Positions 1-8,728 are shown, counted from the first letter of the stretch. The stretch: DNA of 64,000 bases from Pseudomonas putida (GCF_028682455.1 NZ_JANHLD010000001.1:1426001-1490000), one strand, 5' to 3'. Numbers and translations: made by a program. Notes: a model not told the origin generated them from the sequence alone.

Positions 1-1176
1 ACGGGCAAGGTTTTCCCGGGTGGCCATGGGCCGATCCGCGAGGTGGTCGCGATGATTGACCAGATTGATCTGCCCTGTCGCGCCAAAGCGGCTCTTGAGC
101 ATGTTGCTGACGTAGTCGGCCTCGCGCAGGAATACGCTTTGCTTGCCGTCGCCGGCCAGGGTCAGGCTGTACAGTTCGATCTGCGGGGTGGATGCCGGCA
201 CCCCGGTCAAGGCCTGCTCCAGCAGCGGTCCTTGATTGAGCAGCGCCAGCTCCAGCGGGTCGGGCAGCAGCCGGCCCTGCTCGTCGCGCACACGCAGGCC
301 GTTGATCCAGTCGCCGCTCTGGCTGCTGCCGTCGGTGAGGGTCAGGCGGCCGCGACCATGGTAGGTGTCATTGTCAAAGCCGCCGACATACAGGCTGCCA
401 TCGGCCAACTGCAAGCGACCGTTGCCGGAGAAGCGCCAGTCACGGAAGTTGCCCTTGTAATGGCTGCCATCGCTGCCGATCAGTTCGCCCTTGCCATTGA
501 GGGTGCCGTCCTTGAATTGCCCGATCCAAACATCACCGTCGACGCTTTCATAGCGGCCACGACCTTCCAGGCGGTTGTCGCGAAAGGCACCGATGTACTG
601 GTCGCCTTCGGCGCTGTTGAACGTGCCGCTGCCTTCGAGTTGGCCGTTGACGAAACGCCCGCTGAACTGGTTGCCGCTGGCATCGCTGCGAATGCCTTCG
701 CCGTTGGGTTTGCCGCGTGCGAACAGGCCCTGGTACTGGCTGCCGTCGGCCAGCTCCAGATGACCCGCACCGTTGTACTGGTCGTCCTTGAACTGGCCGC
801 GGTACAGAAGGCCATTTTCCTTCAGGGTACCTTCGCCATCGCGCCGGCCGAGCTTGAAGCCGCCGGTATAGCTGCTGCCTGGAGTTTTCAGGGTGCCCAG
901 GCCATGGAACAGGCCTTGCTTGAACTGACCGCGGTAGACCTCGCCATTGCTGCCGTGCCATTCGCCCTGGCCGTGCCACTGGCCGTTGAGGAAGTTGCCG
1001 GCATACCAACTGCCGTTGGGGTAGTCGATACGTCCTTCGCCTTGCAGCAGACCCTCGACCACCTGGCCCCGGAAGCGACCACCATCGGGCAGGCGTGCAT
1101 CCGGTGGAGACAGGGGCTCGCCATCGCCACAGGCGGCGAGCAGCAAGGTCAGGGCAAGAGGAACAAGTGGGCGCAT
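1..1176 (-). CDS. MORN-repeat lipoprotein with C13 (legumain-like) peptidase domain, 3' end cut by window edge
   Basis: 392 codons are visible, from an ATG at 1176, with no stop before the window edge, so the C-terminus is missing. Residues 1-16 form a lipoprotein signal peptide (lipobox LAAC, Cys16). Residues about 31-295 are roughly twelve MORN-type repeats of about 23 residues (pattern G-x-G ... Y-x-G-x-F-x-x-G). From about residue 333 the sequence changes to motifs typical of bacterial Peptidase_C13 proteins: LAGDGKQSVFLRE, then a RFG-x-x-G block, LVN, and P-x-A-T-x-x-N-L. The catalytic His and Cys of that family would lie beyond the window. Seen directly: lipobox, repeats and start. Inferred from family resemblance: the peptidase domain. 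The likely location is an envelope-anchored lipoprotein. The next gene upstream (MaoC) is on the same strand, 88 bp away. Confidence 0.82.
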   Translation of the reverse strand, partial: MRPLVPLALTLLLAACGDGEPLSPPDARLPDGGRFRGQVVEGLLQGEGRIDYPNGSWYAGNFLNGQWHGQGEWHGSNGEVYRGQFKQGLFHGLGTLKTPGSSYTGGFKLGRRDGEGTLKENGLLYRGQFKDDQYNGAGHLELADGSQYQGLFARGKPNGEGIRSDASGNQFSGRFVNGQLEGSGTFNSAEGDQYIGAFRDNRLEGRGRYESVDGDVWIGQFKDGTLNGKGELIGSDGSHYKGNFRDWRFSGNGRLQLADGSLYVGGFDNDTYHGRGRLTLTDGSSQSGDWINGLRVRDEQGRLLPDPLELALLNQGPLLEQALTGVPASTPQIELYSLTLAGDGKQSVFLREADYVSNMLKSRFGATGQINLVNHRDHLADRPMATRENLAR

Positions 1177-1224
1177 GACGGGGTCCAGGCGGGTGAGGCC
1201 CCGAGTATGCCGCAGAATGCGCCG

Positions 1225-1253
1225 ACTGAAACAGCCACCTGGGCTGTTTCAGT
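1225..1253. terminator. Perfect 12-bp inverted repeat downstream of the MaoC gene
   Basis: ACTGAAACAGCC (1225-1236) pairs perfectly with GGCTGTTTCAGT (1242-1253) over a 5-nt loop. It lies 11 bp past the MaoC stop and 49 bp before the next start. There is no clear T-tract on either strand, so it is a weak intrinsic terminator at best, or an mRNA 3'-end stabiliser. Confidence 0.45.
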
Positions 1254-1264
1254 ACCGGGCAGGC

Positions 1265-1720
1265 TCAGACGAAGCAGAGGGTCAGGGGTTCTGCGATGTA
1301 GGCGGGCTTTTCCTGGCCTTCGATTTCCAGGGTGGCGGTGATTTTGAGCAGCCACTGGCCGGGTTTTTTCTCGGTGGCGTCGGCCAGGTCGACCTTGAGT
1401 CGGACCTTGCTGTCGACCTTGACGGGCTGGATGAAGCGCACGCTGTCGAGACCATAGTTGACGACCATTTTCAGGCCTTCCGGCAGGACCAGGATGTCTT
1501 CCATCAGCTTGGGGATCAGCGACAGGGTGAGAAAGCCATGGGCAATGGTGCTGCCAAATGGCGTTTTTGCCGCCTTCACCGGGTCTACATGGATGAACTG
1601 GAAGTCGCCTGTGGCCTCGGCGAACAGGTTGATGCGCTCTTGATCGATGGTCAGCCATTCGGAACGTCCCAGTTCCTTTCCAACGTACTGCGAAAGCTCT
1701 GCAACAGGTACAAAGGGCAT
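1265..1720 (-). CDS. MaoC-family (R)-specific enoyl-CoA hydratase/dehydratase
   Basis: A 151-residue single hot-dog-fold protein. The hydratase-2 motif is intact: ATGDFQFIHVD, with the catalytic pair Asp39 and His44, followed by G-S-T-I-A-H-G (56-62). Members of this family hydrate trans-2-enoyl-CoA to (R)-3-hydroxyacyl-CoA, linking beta-oxidation to other acyl pathways; the chain-length preference cannot be read from sequence. The ATG at 1720 is chosen over in-frame upstream codons because AGGAGAG sits 6 nt before it and MPFVPVAEL is the usual N-terminus type for this family. The gene is probably monocistronic, divergent from lrgA. Confidence 0.88.
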   Translation of the reverse strand: MPFVPVAELSQYVGKELGRSEWLTIDQERINLFAEATGDFQFIHVDPVKAAKTPFGSTIAHGFLTLSLIPKLMEDILVLPEGLKMVVNYGLDSVRFIQPVKVDSKVRLKVDLADATEKKPGQWLLKITATLEIEGQEKPAYIAEPLTLCFV

Positions 1721-1837
1721 TGTGACTCTCCTGATTGTCTTTGGATTTCTTATGACGTAGGCAGATTCGAACGGCCTAAGATCAGCACGCCTGCAGAAAG
1801 CGGTCAAGTCGGCATGTTTTCGGCGAATATCAGGTTA

Positions 1838-1864
1838 TAGACAGGTCGTTAGCGTGCTTATAAT
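1838..1864 (+). promoter_or_regulatory. Candidate sigma70 promoter for lrgAB
   Basis: A perfect -10 hexamer TATAAT (1859-1864) follows TAGACA (1838-1843, one mismatch to TTGACA) with a 15-bp spacer, shorter than the ideal 17. It would start a transcript about 20 nt before the lrgA start codon, leaving just enough leader for the AAGGAGA ribosome site. Confidence 0.5.
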
Positions 1865-1890
1865 GGCCGCCAGGCCCGAAGGAGATACTT

Positions 1891-2253
1891 ATGCTGTTGC
1901 GTGGTTTGACCTGGCTGGTGTTGTTTCAATTGCTTGGGACGGCGATCAATCACCTGTTTGTGCCTTTTCTGCCCGGCCCGATTCTTGGATTGCTGTTCTT
2001 GCTGGTGTTCTTGATGGTGCGCGGCGAGGTGGGGGCGCCGCTGAGCGAGGCCGCCAACAGCCTGTTGCGCTATCTGCCGTTGCTGTTGGTGCCGCCGGCG
2101 GTGGGGGTGATGGTGTATGCCGCGGATATCGCCGCCGACTTCTGGGCCATCGTCGGTGCCCTGGTGCTTTCGGCGTTGTTCACCCTGGCATTTGTCGGTG
2201 TGCTGATGCAAAAGCTCATCGCCCGTCAGGGCAAGCGCGAGGAGCAGCCATGA
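1891..2253 (+). CDS. LrgA/CidA-family holin-like membrane protein
   Basis: A 120-residue protein with four predicted hydrophobic segments and the LrgA-type sequences FVPFLPGPILGLL and LRYLPLLLVPPAVGV. Family members are small integral inner-membrane proteins linked to murein hydrolase control, cell lysis or carboxylate (pyruvate, acetate) transport, acting with an LrgB partner. A strong AAGGAGA site precedes the ATG. The stop overlaps the next start (ATGA), so it is translationally coupled to the lrgB-like gene. Whether it is closer to CidA or LrgA cannot be settled from sequence alone. Confidence 0.85.
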   Translation: MLLRGLTWLVLFQLLGTAINHLFVPFLPGPILGLLFLLVFLMVRGEVGAPLSEAANSLLRYLPLLLVPPAVGVMVYAADIAADFWAIVGALVLSALFTLAFVGVLMQKLIARQGKREEQP

Positions 2254-2966
2254 ACCTGGACTGGAGCGGCGCCCTGGACGCCGTCATTCACCATCCGCTG
2301 TTCGGTATCGGCATCACCCTGGGGGCTTACCAACTGGTGCTGGCCGCCTACGAGAAAACGCGCTGGATCTTCCTGCAACCGGTACTGGTGTCGATGCTCG
2401 TGGTCATTGGCGTACTGGTGACCTGTGGCGTGACCTACAGCGAATACCGCAAAAGCACCGAAATCATGAGCATTCTCCTCGGCCCGGCGACGGTTGCCCT
2501 GGCGGTACCGCTCTACCTCAACCTGCGGCGGATTCGCCAACTGTTCTGGCCGACCTTTACTACGCTGGTAATCGGAGGGGTGTTTGCCACGGGCGCCTGT
2601 CTGCTGCTGGGTTGGTGGTTTGGCGCCGAACACATGATCCTGATGACCATGGCGCCCAAGTCGGTGACCTCGCCGATCGCCATGCTGGTGGCCGAGCAGA
2701 TTGGCGGCGTGGCGGCCCTGGCCGCGGTATTCGTGCTGATCACCGGGGTGATCGGGGCGATTTTCGGTCCCGGACTGTTGTCGCGTTGTGGCGTGCACAG
2801 CCCGGAGGCCCGGGGCATGGCCCTGGGGGTGACCGCCCATGCGGTGGGTACCTCGGTGGCGCTGCAGGAAAGTGATGAATGCGGGGCCTTTGCGGCACTC
2901 GCGATGAGCCTGATGGGGGTCGCCACCGCGGTGTTCCTGCCCCTGGCGGTCAGCCTGGTTGTGTAA
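2250..2966 (+). CDS. LrgB/CidB-family inner-membrane protein
   Basis: A 238-residue multi-spanning protein with the LrgB signatures LLGPATVALAVPLY, APKSVTSPIA and GMALGVTAHAVGTSVALQ. It is the obligate partner of the LrgA-like protein encoded immediately upstream. The start is the ATG at 2250, overlapping the lrgA stop by 4 nt; a much earlier in-frame codon exists but would read through lrgA in another frame. The pair probably modulates murein hydrolase activity or carboxylate export. No lytSR-like regulator is nearby. The next gene starts 9 bp downstream and may share the transcript. Confidence 0.87.
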   Translation: MNLDWSGALDAVIHHPLFGIGITLGAYQLVLAAYEKTRWIFLQPVLVSMLVVIGVLVTCGVTYSEYRKSTEIMSILLGPATVALAVPLYLNLRRIRQLFWPTFTTLVIGGVFATGACLLLGWWFGAEHMILMTMAPKSVTSPIAMLVAEQIGGVAALAAVFVLITGVIGAIFGPGLLSRCGVHSPEARGMALGVTAHAVGTSVALQESDECGAFAALAMSLMGVATAVFLPLAVSLVV

Positions 2967-2975
2967 GGAGTTGCA

Positions 2976-3566
2976 ATGACGTTACCCCTGTTTCCGCTCA
3001 ATACAGTGTTGTTTCCAGGCTGCTTTCTCGATCTGCAGATCTTCGAGGCGCGCTACCTGGACATGATCGGTCGCTGCATGAAGCAGGGCGGCGGGTTTGG
3101 TGTTGTTTGCATTCTCGAAGGCGAGCAGGTCGGCAAGGCACCTGAAGGCTATGCCTCGATTGGATGCGAGGCGCTGATTCGTGACTTTCAGCAGCAGGAC
3201 AACGGCTTGCTCGGCATTCGGGTCGAGGGCACTCGGCGTTTTCGCGTAGAGCAGGCGCAGGTGCAAAAAGACCAGCTGTTGCTGGCGCAGGTGCACTGGC
3301 TGCAAGAGCTGCCCGATACGCCGCTGCGCGATCAGGACGACGATCTGTTGGCCTTGCTCAAGGCCTTGGGCGAGCATCCGATGGTGGCCGCGCTGGACAT
3401 GCCGTCCCAGGTCCAGGGCCAGCAATCCTTGGCCAACCAGCTGGCCTACCTGCTGCCATTCGTTGAAGAAGACAAACTCGATCTCTTGGCCATCGACGCT
3501 GCGCAGCAACGCCTGGATGCCATCCAGGCGTTGCTCGATCGACTGCAGGGCGAGCTGTTCGCCTGA
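2976..3566 (+). CDS. Lon N-terminal-domain (LON substrate-binding) protein
   Basis: A 196-residue protein consisting of a stand-alone Lon protease substrate-recognition domain: LPLFPLNTVLFPG at residues 3-15, then L-x-L-x-IFE-x-RY. It lacks the AAA+ and Ser-Lys protease domains, so it is not a protease itself. Such proteins are widespread in proteobacteria and their cellular role is not firmly assigned. An AAGGAG site lies just before the ATG. The stop is 3 bp from the convergent end of the DedA-PAP2 gene. Confidence 0.85.
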   Translation: MTLPLFPLNTVLFPGCFLDLQIFEARYLDMIGRCMKQGGGFGVVCILEGEQVGKAPEGYASIGCEALIRDFQQQDNGLLGIRVEGTRRFRVEQAQVQKDQLLLAQVHWLQELPDTPLRDQDDDLLALLKALGEHPMVAALDMPSQVQGQQSLANQLAYLLPFVEEDKLDLLAIDAAQQRLDAIQALLDRLQGELFA

Positions 3567-3569
3567 GCC

Positions 3570-4886
3570 TCAGTACTGGTAGCGCACCAAGGCATGGGGC
3601 AGGGCGTGCAGGCTGAAGAAGGCCAGCAAGGCAACGCAGGCCGGCAGGATCAACCACCAGACCTTCAACGGCAGGGCTGCAAGCGGCTCACGGTGCTGGA
3701 TCAGGGTCAGGCTGGTAGCGCATACGCAGCAGGCGAGCATGGCTCCGGCAAGGATATCGGTCGGCCAGTGAGCGCCCAGGTACACCCTCGATAGCGCAAT
3801 CGCCAGCGCAGGCAGGCAGCCCAACAGAATCCAGGTCAGGCGCATGCGCGCAGGTTGGCCGCGCCCGGCCAGCACTGCCAGCACAAGGAAGAACGCAAAG
3901 GCTGCCGAACTGTGCCCGCTGGGCATGCTGTAGGTGGTCAGCGGATCGGTCAGGACCTCAGGACGGGCCCGGGCGAACAGCCATTTCAGGCTGCCATTGG
4001 CCAGGGCGGTGCCGATCAGGGTGGCGCCGGCAAAGATCGCCGGGCGCCATTGGCGCGCCAGGAGCAGCAGGCCGACCAGCAGGCCGCCGAGGAAGAACTG
4101 GGTGCGGAAATCGCCCATGCGGGTGATCAGTACCACGCTGCCATCAATGACGCTGCTGCGATGCTCCTGGATCAAGGTCATCAGGCCCTGGTCGAATTCA
4201 TGCAGGTACGGCCAGCCGACAAACAGTCCCGTCAGGGCCAGCAGGCTGAGCCCGGCAATCACCCGGGTGCCGCGGCGCATGCTGCGCAGGCTGCAGTTGA
4301 TGCTCGCGCCCAGCAGCACGGCCAGGCCGGCGGCGATGATGCCGGCGTCGAGCCAGAAACCCTCGGGCAGGGGCAGGCGCATGGCTGCACCGGTCGCCCA
4401 GCCCGGCAGCAGATACGCCACCGACCAACCGGCTCCGGCAATCAGGCTGACGGCGATAAAACGGGGAAGGGGCATGTCGAACATGCCGGCGACCATTGGC
4501 AGCATGGGCCGCAGGGGCCCGATGAAGCGCCCAACCAGCAGGCTGGCAATGCCATAGCGCTGGAAATAGGTTTCGGCACCGCCGATCCACTCCGGGTGGT
4601 GGCGCAGCAAGGGCAGGCGGCGGATGTTCTGGTGAAACTTGCGTCCCAGGGTGTAGGAAATCGCATCACCCAGCAGGCCGCCGAAGAATCCCAGCATCAG
4701 GGTTTCACCCAGTGACAAGGCGCCACTGCCGGCCAGCACCGCCACGGCGAACAGCAATACGGTACCCGGCACGATAATGCCGGCAATCGCCAGGCATTCC
4801 ACGCAGGCCACCAGAAAAATCGCCAAGCCTAGCCATTGCGGGTTGGCGCCAAGCCAACTCGTCAGGCTGTCGAGCCATTGGCCCAT
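3570..4886 (-). CDS. DedA-family membrane protein fused to a PAP2 phosphatase
   Basis: A 438-residue two-domain inner-membrane protein. Residues about 15-175 are a DedA (SNARE-associated/VTT) domain, with GRFIGPLRPMLPMVAGM at 119-135 carrying the functional arginines. After a short stretch, residues about 205-430 are a PAP2 phosphatase with all three motifs: K301-x6-R308-P309, PSGH at 322-325, and S366-R367 ... His373 ... Asp377. DedA proteins help recycle undecaprenyl phosphate or phospholipid carriers, and PAP2 enzymes dephosphorylate lipid pyrophosphates such as C55-PP, so a lipid-carrier recycling role is a reasonable inference. It is followed 4 bp upstream by the glycosylase gene on the same strand. 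Confidence 0.9.
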   Translation of the reverse strand: MGQWLDSLTSWLGANPQWLGLAIFLVACVECLAIAGIIVPGTVLLFAVAVLAGSGALSLGETLMLGFFGGLLGDAISYTLGRKFHQNIRRLPLLRHHPEWIGGAETYFQRYGIASLLVGRFIGPLRPMLPMVAGMFDMPLPRFIAVSLIAGAGWSVAYLLPGWATGAAMRLPLPEGFWLDAGIIAAGLAVLLGASINCSLRSMRRGTRVIAGLSLLALTGLFVGWPYLHEFDQGLMTLIQEHRSSVIDGSVVLITRMGDFRTQFFLGGLLVGLLLLARQWRPAIFAGATLIGTALANGSLKWLFARARPEVLTDPLTTYSMPSGHSSAAFAFFLVLAVLAGRGQPARMRLTWILLGCLPALAIALSRVYLGAHWPTDILAGAMLACCVCATSLTLIQHREPLAALPLKVWWLILPACVALLAFFSLHALPHALVRYQY

Positions 4887-4890
4887 CGTG

Positions 4891-5583
4891 TCAGTTTCCT
4901 TGTGTCAGTAGAAAGTAGTCCCGGCCTTCGACTTGGCCCCGACGCATCGGGTTCCGTGTGCAATGGCGGGCGAATTCGGCATCGACGAATCGGTAGGGCA
5001 GATGTTCATCGCGGCCGTTGGGAATGCCCAGGCGGGTGGTCTGAATAATGTGTTTCACATTGATACCGCAGTCTTCGACGAACAGCTGCTCCGGGTCGAA
5101 GCGCTTGGCGTCCCACTGCGGCACTTTCAGGCCCAGGGCCTTGCACAGCAAGGTCTGGCCGGCGCACAGGCGCTCGATGGGGCGTGGCTGGCCGCTGGCA
5201 TCGGGATTGTTCAGGTGCATCTGCGCCAGGCCGTTGGCATCGCAGATGGCATCGACGAAGGGGAAGGCCGACTTGATCAGTACCGCATTGCCCGGGCCGT
5301 GGGCGCTGAAGTTCAGCGAATCGCCGCCGCGGGCGTAGTACATGTAGATGTGCCCGCCATCGAGAAACAGTGCCTTGCGCTTTTCCGTGTAGCCGAGGGA
5401 GGCATGGCTGCCCTTGTCGCTGCAGTAGTAGGCCTCGGTCTCGATGATCCGCGCCGACAGCCAGTAGGGGCCGTGGCGATGACGGATGATCTTGCCCAGC
5501 AGCGACTTGGCCAGTTCCTGGGCATCACGGTCGAAAAAGCTGTCGGGCAAGGCCCGGGACGGGCAGGGGGCGGAGTCGGGCAT
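4891..5583 (-). CDS. DNA-3-methyladenine glycosylase (AAG/MPG family)
   Basis: A 230-residue homologue of the eukaryotic-type alkyladenine glycosylase, not of E. coli Tag or AlkA. The key block IIETEAYYCSDKGSHA contains the glutamate that activates water, followed by the conserved YMYYARGGDSLNF and GPGNAVLIK regions. It removes alkylated purines and hypoxanthine from DNA as the first step of base-excision repair. The ATG at 5583 gives a normal family length. It is probably co-transcribed with the DedA-PAP2 gene (4-bp gap). Confidence 0.9.
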   Translation of the reverse strand: MPDSAPCPSRALPDSFFDRDAQELAKSLLGKIIRHRHGPYWLSARIIETEAYYCSDKGSHASLGYTEKRKALFLDGGHIYMYYARGGDSLNFSAHGPGNAVLIKSAFPFVDAICDANGLAQMHLNNPDASGQPRPIERLCAGQTLLCKALGLKVPQWDAKRFDPEQLFVEDCGINVKHIIQTTRLGIPNGRDEHLPYRFVDAEFARHCTRNPMRRGQVEGRDYFLLTQGN

Positions 5584-5630
5584 GCTGGTGGTTCAGTGGT
5601 TGGCAGGGGCTGGATGATAGCATCGCGGCC

Positions 5631-5655
5631 TGTCGGAGCGGGCTTGCCCCGCGAT
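5631..5655. repeat. REP element, single arm
   Basis: One arm of the REP seen elsewhere in the window: GGAGCGGGCTTGCCCCGCGAT (5635-5655), in the intergenic region between the glycosylase gene and proA. No partner arm of the same sequence is close by, so it is a singlet. Confidence 0.7.
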
Positions 5656-5758
5656 TGGACGCACCTGACACCCCACGATCTCGGGCCAGGCCCGCCCCCG
5701 CCTGGCACTGTTTTTGACCATCCGCCTGTCACTGCTGGGCGCGGGGCGGCGCGACAGT

Positions 5759-5764
5759 TATAAT
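5759..5764 (+). promoter_or_regulatory. Possible -10 element for proA
   Basis: A perfect TATAAT lies 37 bp before the proA ATG. No good -35 is visible at 16-18 bp upstream in this GC-rich stretch, so the call rests on the -10 alone. Confidence 0.35.
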
Positions 5765-5800
5765 CATCCGATTTTCCCCTTCGCCAAGACCACTGAGCCC

Positions 5801-7072
5801 ATGACTGAGTCCGTTCTTGACTACATGACCCGCCTGGGTCGCGCCGCCCGTGAGGCCGCGCGCGTTATTGCCCGTGCCAGCACCGCGCAGAAAAACCGCG
5901 CGCTGCAAGCGGCCGCCAATGCCCTGGATGCTGCCCGCGACGAGTTGTCGGCTGCCAACGAGCTTGACCTGGCCGCCGGCCGTGCCAATGGCCTCGAGCC
6001 GGCCATGCTCGAGCGCCTGGCGCTGACTCCCGCCCGTATCGACGGCATGATCGTCGGCCTGCGCCAGGTGGCCAGCCTGCCGGATCCGGTTGGGGCGATC
6101 CGCGACATGAGCTATCGGCCGTCAGGTATCCAGGTCGGCAAGATGCGCGTACCGCTGGGTGTGATCGGGATCATCTACGAATCCCGTCCGAACGTGACCA
6201 TCGACGCCGCCAGCCTGTGCCTCAAGTCCGGCAACGCCACCATCCTGCGTGGCGGATCCGAGGCCATCCACTCCAACCGTGCCATTGCCGCCTGCATTCA
6301 GCGCGGCCTGGCCGAGGCCGGCCTGCCATCGGCCGTGGTGCAGGTGGTCGAAACCACTGATCGCGAAGCGGTCGGTGCGCTGATCAGCATGCCCGAGTAT
6401 GTGGATGTGATCGTGCCACGCGGCGGCAAGGGCCTGATCGAACGTATCAGCCGCGACGCGCGCGTGCCGGTGATCAAGCACCTGGACGGCATCTGTCATG
6501 TTTATGTGGCCGAGCATGCCGAGCTGGACAAGGCCCGGCGCATCGCCTTCAACGCCAAGACCTACCGGTATGGCATCTGCGGCGCGATGGAAACCCTATT
6601 GGTCGATCAGTCGGTTGCTGCCGAGTTCTTGCCGGAAATGGCCCGCCAATTCCGCGAAAAAGGCGTCGAACTGCGCGGTTGTGCACGCACGTGCAGCATC
6701 ATCGATGCCGTACCGGCCAGCGAAGAAGACTGGAATACCGAATACCTGGCGGCAATCCTGTCGATCCGTGTGGTCGATGGGCTGGACCAGGCCATCGAGC
6801 ATATCAATCACTATGGTTCGCACCATACCGACTCGATTGTCACCGAGCATCAAGGCCAGGCCCGGCGTTTCACTGCCGAGGTCGATTCGTCCTCGGTCAT
6901 GATCAACACCCCGACCTGCTTCGCCGACGGCTTCGAGTACGGCCTGGGGGCGGAGATCGGTATTTCCACCGACAAGCTGCACGCTCGTGGCCCAGTCGGC
7001 CTGGAAGGCTTGACCTGTGAAAAGTACGTAGTGATCGGCGACGGTCAACTACGCGGACAGGAGTCGCTCTGA
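5801..7072 (+). CDS. proA: Gamma-glutamyl phosphate reductase
   Basis: A 423-residue NADPH-dependent enzyme that converts gamma-glutamyl phosphate to glutamate-5-semialdehyde, the second step of proline synthesis. The aldehyde-dehydrogenase-fold active-site cysteine is Cys260 in [14 protein letters not shown], and the substrate/NADP loop [12 protein letters not shown] (145-156) is present. The ATG at 5801 gives the usual length of about 420 residues; the in-frame codon further upstream falls before the TATAAT box. It is followed by nadD after 1 bp, so it probably leads the operon that runs into cell-elongation genes. Confidence 0.97.
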   Translation: MTESVLDYMTRLGRAAREAARVIARASTAQKNRALQAAANALDAARDELSAANELDLAAGRANGLEPAMLERLALTPARIDGMIVGLRQVASLPDPVGAIRDMSYRPSGIQVGKMRVPLGVIGIIYESRPNVTIDAASLCLKSGNATILRGGSEAIHSNRAIAACIQRGLAEAGLPSAVVQVVETTDREAVGALISMPEYVDVIVPRGGKGLIERISRDARVPVIKHLDGICHVYVAEHAELDKARRIAFNAKTYRYGICGAMETLLVDQSVAAEFLPEMARQFREKGVELRGCARTCSIIDAVPASEEDWNTEYLAAILSIRVVDGLDQAIEHINHYGSHHTDSIVTEHQGQARRFTAEVDSSSVMINTPTCFADGFEYGLGAEIGISTDKLHARGPVGLEGLTCEKYVVIGDGQLRGQESL

Positions 7073-7073
7073 C

Positions 7074-7760
7074 TTGGCCGAGCGCAAACCGCTCGCCCCT
7101 GTCTCGACGATGTCGCTCGCCCGGCGTATCGGCGTGCTCGGCGGGACATTCGACCCGGTGCACATCGGCCACCTGCGCAGCGCGCTAGAGGTGGCCGAGG
7201 TGCTGGCGCTGGATGAGTTGCGGCTGATGCCCAACGCTCGTCCGCCACACCGCGATACCCCGCAGGTATCGGCCGAGGATCGCCTGGCGATGGTGCGCTG
7301 TGCGGTCGAGGGGGTACCGACACTGACGGTCGATGCCCGCGAGCTGTTGCGCGATACGCCGTCGTACACCATTGAAACGTTGGAATCGATGCGCGCCGAA
7401 ATGGCCGCCTCGGATCAACTGTTTCTGCTGCTGGGCTGGGACGCGTTCTGCGGCCTGCCCAGTTGGCACCGTTGGGAAGAATTGCTGCAACACTGCCACA
7501 TCCTGGTGCTGCAACGCCCGGATGCCGACGTCGAGCCACCGGATGCCCTGCGCAACCTGCTGGCCGCACGCTCAGTCAGTGATCCGCAGGCCCTGGTAGG
7601 GCCGGCGGGACATATTGCATTCGTCTGGCAGACCCCGCTCGCGGTGTCAGCCACGCAGATCCGACAGCTGCTGGCCAGCGGCAAGTCGGTGCGGTTTCTG
7701 GTGCCGGACGCAGTACTGGCCTACATCGATGCGCACAACCTCTACCGTGCGCCGAACTGA
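7074..7760 (+). CDS. nadD: Nicotinate-nucleotide adenylyltransferase
   Basis: Adenylates nicotinate mononucleotide to deamido-NAD in NAD synthesis. The nucleotidyltransferase motif [13 protein letters not shown] and the C-terminal SATQIRQLL (ISSTxIR-like) motif are both present. Two starts are possible: a TTG at 7074 with AGGAG 10 nt upstream, giving 228 residues, or an ATG at 7110 with no visible ribosome site, giving 216 residues, closer to many homologues. The TTG is preferred here for its Shine-Dalgarno sequence, but the choice is uncertain. It abuts proA (1-bp gap). Confidence 0.93.
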   Translation: MAERKPLAPVSTMSLARRIGVLGGTFDPVHIGHLRSALEVAEVLALDELRLMPNARPPHRDTPQVSAEDRLAMVRCAVEGVPTLTVDARELLRDTPSYTIETLESMRAEMAASDQLFLLLGWDAFCGLPSWHRWEELLQHCHILVLQRPDADVEPPDALRNLLAARSVSDPQALVGPAGHIAFVWQTPLAVSATQIRQLLASGKSVRFLVPDAVLAYIDAHNLYRAPN

Positions 7761-7778
7761 GGGTGCTGCGAAGCACCC
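7761..7778 (+). other. Intercistronic GNRA hairpin between nadD and rsfS
   Basis: GGGTGCT (7761-7767) and AGCACCC (7772-7778) form a perfect 7-bp stem capped by a GCGA tetraloop, immediately after the nadD stop. There is no U-tract, so it is not a terminator; it may stabilise or process the operon mRNA. Confidence 0.5.
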
Positions 7779-7806
7779 CCTACATTACGAGTTGAATGAG
7801 TTTTAT

Positions 7807-8235
7807 ATGACCAAGCAAAAACACAGTGCCATCAGTGCCGAAGAACTGGTCGAGCTGACCAAGGTCGCCCTGTCCGATGTCAAGGCCCAGGACATCCAGG
7901 TCATCGACGTGCGTGAAAAACACAGTCTGACCGACTACATGATCATCGCCACCGGTACCTCCAACCGCCAGATCAGCGCCATGCTGGAAAAGGTCCGTGA
8001 AGCGGTCAAGGCCAAGGGCGTTCAGCCGTTGGGCGAAGAAGGCAAGGGCGACAGCGACTGGGTACTGCTGGACCTGAACGACGTCATCGTTCACATGATG
8101 ACCGCCGCTGCCCGCCAGTTCTACGACCTGGAGCGCCTGTGGATGGGGGCCGAGCAGAGCCGCGCCGCCGATGGCAAGCACCACAGCCCGGACAACACCC
8201 ACGCCTACTCCGAAAACCTCAAAGACCGGGAATAA
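7807..8235 (+). CDS. rsfS: Ribosomal silencing factor RsfS
   Basis: A 142-residue member of the RsfS/Iojap family, which binds uL14 on the 50S subunit and blocks subunit joining in starvation or stationary phase. Typical segments are KAQDIQVIDVREKHSLTDYM, ATGTSNRQI and DWVLLDLNDVIVHMM. The start at 7807 is set by homology (MTKQKHS...), as the ribosome site is weak; the longer in-frame extension reads back over the hairpin and nadD. It is followed by rlmH after 9 bp; the rsfS-rlmH pairing is conserved across bacteria. Confidence 0.95.
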   Translation: MTKQKHSAISAEELVELTKVALSDVKAQDIQVIDVREKHSLTDYMIIATGTSNRQISAMLEKVREAVKAKGVQPLGEEGKGDSDWVLLDLNDVIVHMMTAAARQFYDLERLWMGAEQSRAADGKHHSPDNTHAYSENLKDRE

Positions 8236-8244
8236 GGAAGCGTC

Positions 8245-8712
8245 GTGCGTCTGCGTCTGATCGCGGTCGGCTCGCGCATGCCCAAGTGGGTGGAGGACGG
8301 TTGGCATGAGTATGCCAAGCGCCTGCCCTCGGAGCTTTCGCTGGAGCTGGTGGAAATACCGCTCAATACCCGGGGCAAGAATGCCGATGTCGCCCGCCTG
8401 ATTCGTCAGGAGGGCGAGGCCATGCTCGCCAAGGTCCAGCCAGGGGAACGGATTGTCACCCTGGAGGTCCATGGCAAGCCCTGGAGTACCGAGCAACTGG
8501 CGGTCGAACTGGATCGCTGGCGGCTGGACTCGCGTACCGTGAACTTCATGGTCGGCGGCCCGGAAGGGCTGGCGCCGGAAGTCTGCGCACGTGCCGAGCA
8601 GCGCTGGTCGCTGTCGCCGCTGACCCTGCCGCACCCATTGGTAAGGATACTGATCGGCGAACAGCTGTACCGCGCCTGGACCGTGCTGTCCGGGCACCCT
8701 TACCACAAATGA
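8245..8712 (+). CDS. rlmH: 23S rRNA (pseudouridine1915-N3)-methyltransferase
   Basis: A 155-residue SPOUT-class methyltransferase that modifies pseudouridine 1915 in helix 69 of 23S rRNA, on the assembled 70S ribosome. The knotted SAM-binding segment [13 protein letters not shown] and the characteristic C-terminal end GHPYHK are both intact, and the length matches the family (155 in E. coli). It has a GTG start at 8245 preceded by AAGGAAG. It lies between rsfS and the PBP2 gene. Confidence 0.97.
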   Translation: MRLRLIAVGSRMPKWVEDGWHEYAKRLPSELSLELVEIPLNTRGKNADVARLIRQEGEAMLAKVQPGERIVTLEVHGKPWSTEQLAVELDRWRLDSRTVNFMVGGPEGLAPEVCARAEQRWSLSPLTLPHPLVRILIGEQLYRAWTVLSGHPYHK

Positions 8713-8728
8713 ACCTGTAAGCCTTTCA

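Noticed and set aside
43..1341. Long plus-strand open frame opposite the MORN lipoprotein
   Set aside because: It is the antisense shadow of the MORN repeats; it is Ala/Val-rich, has no family features, and extends into the MaoC gene.
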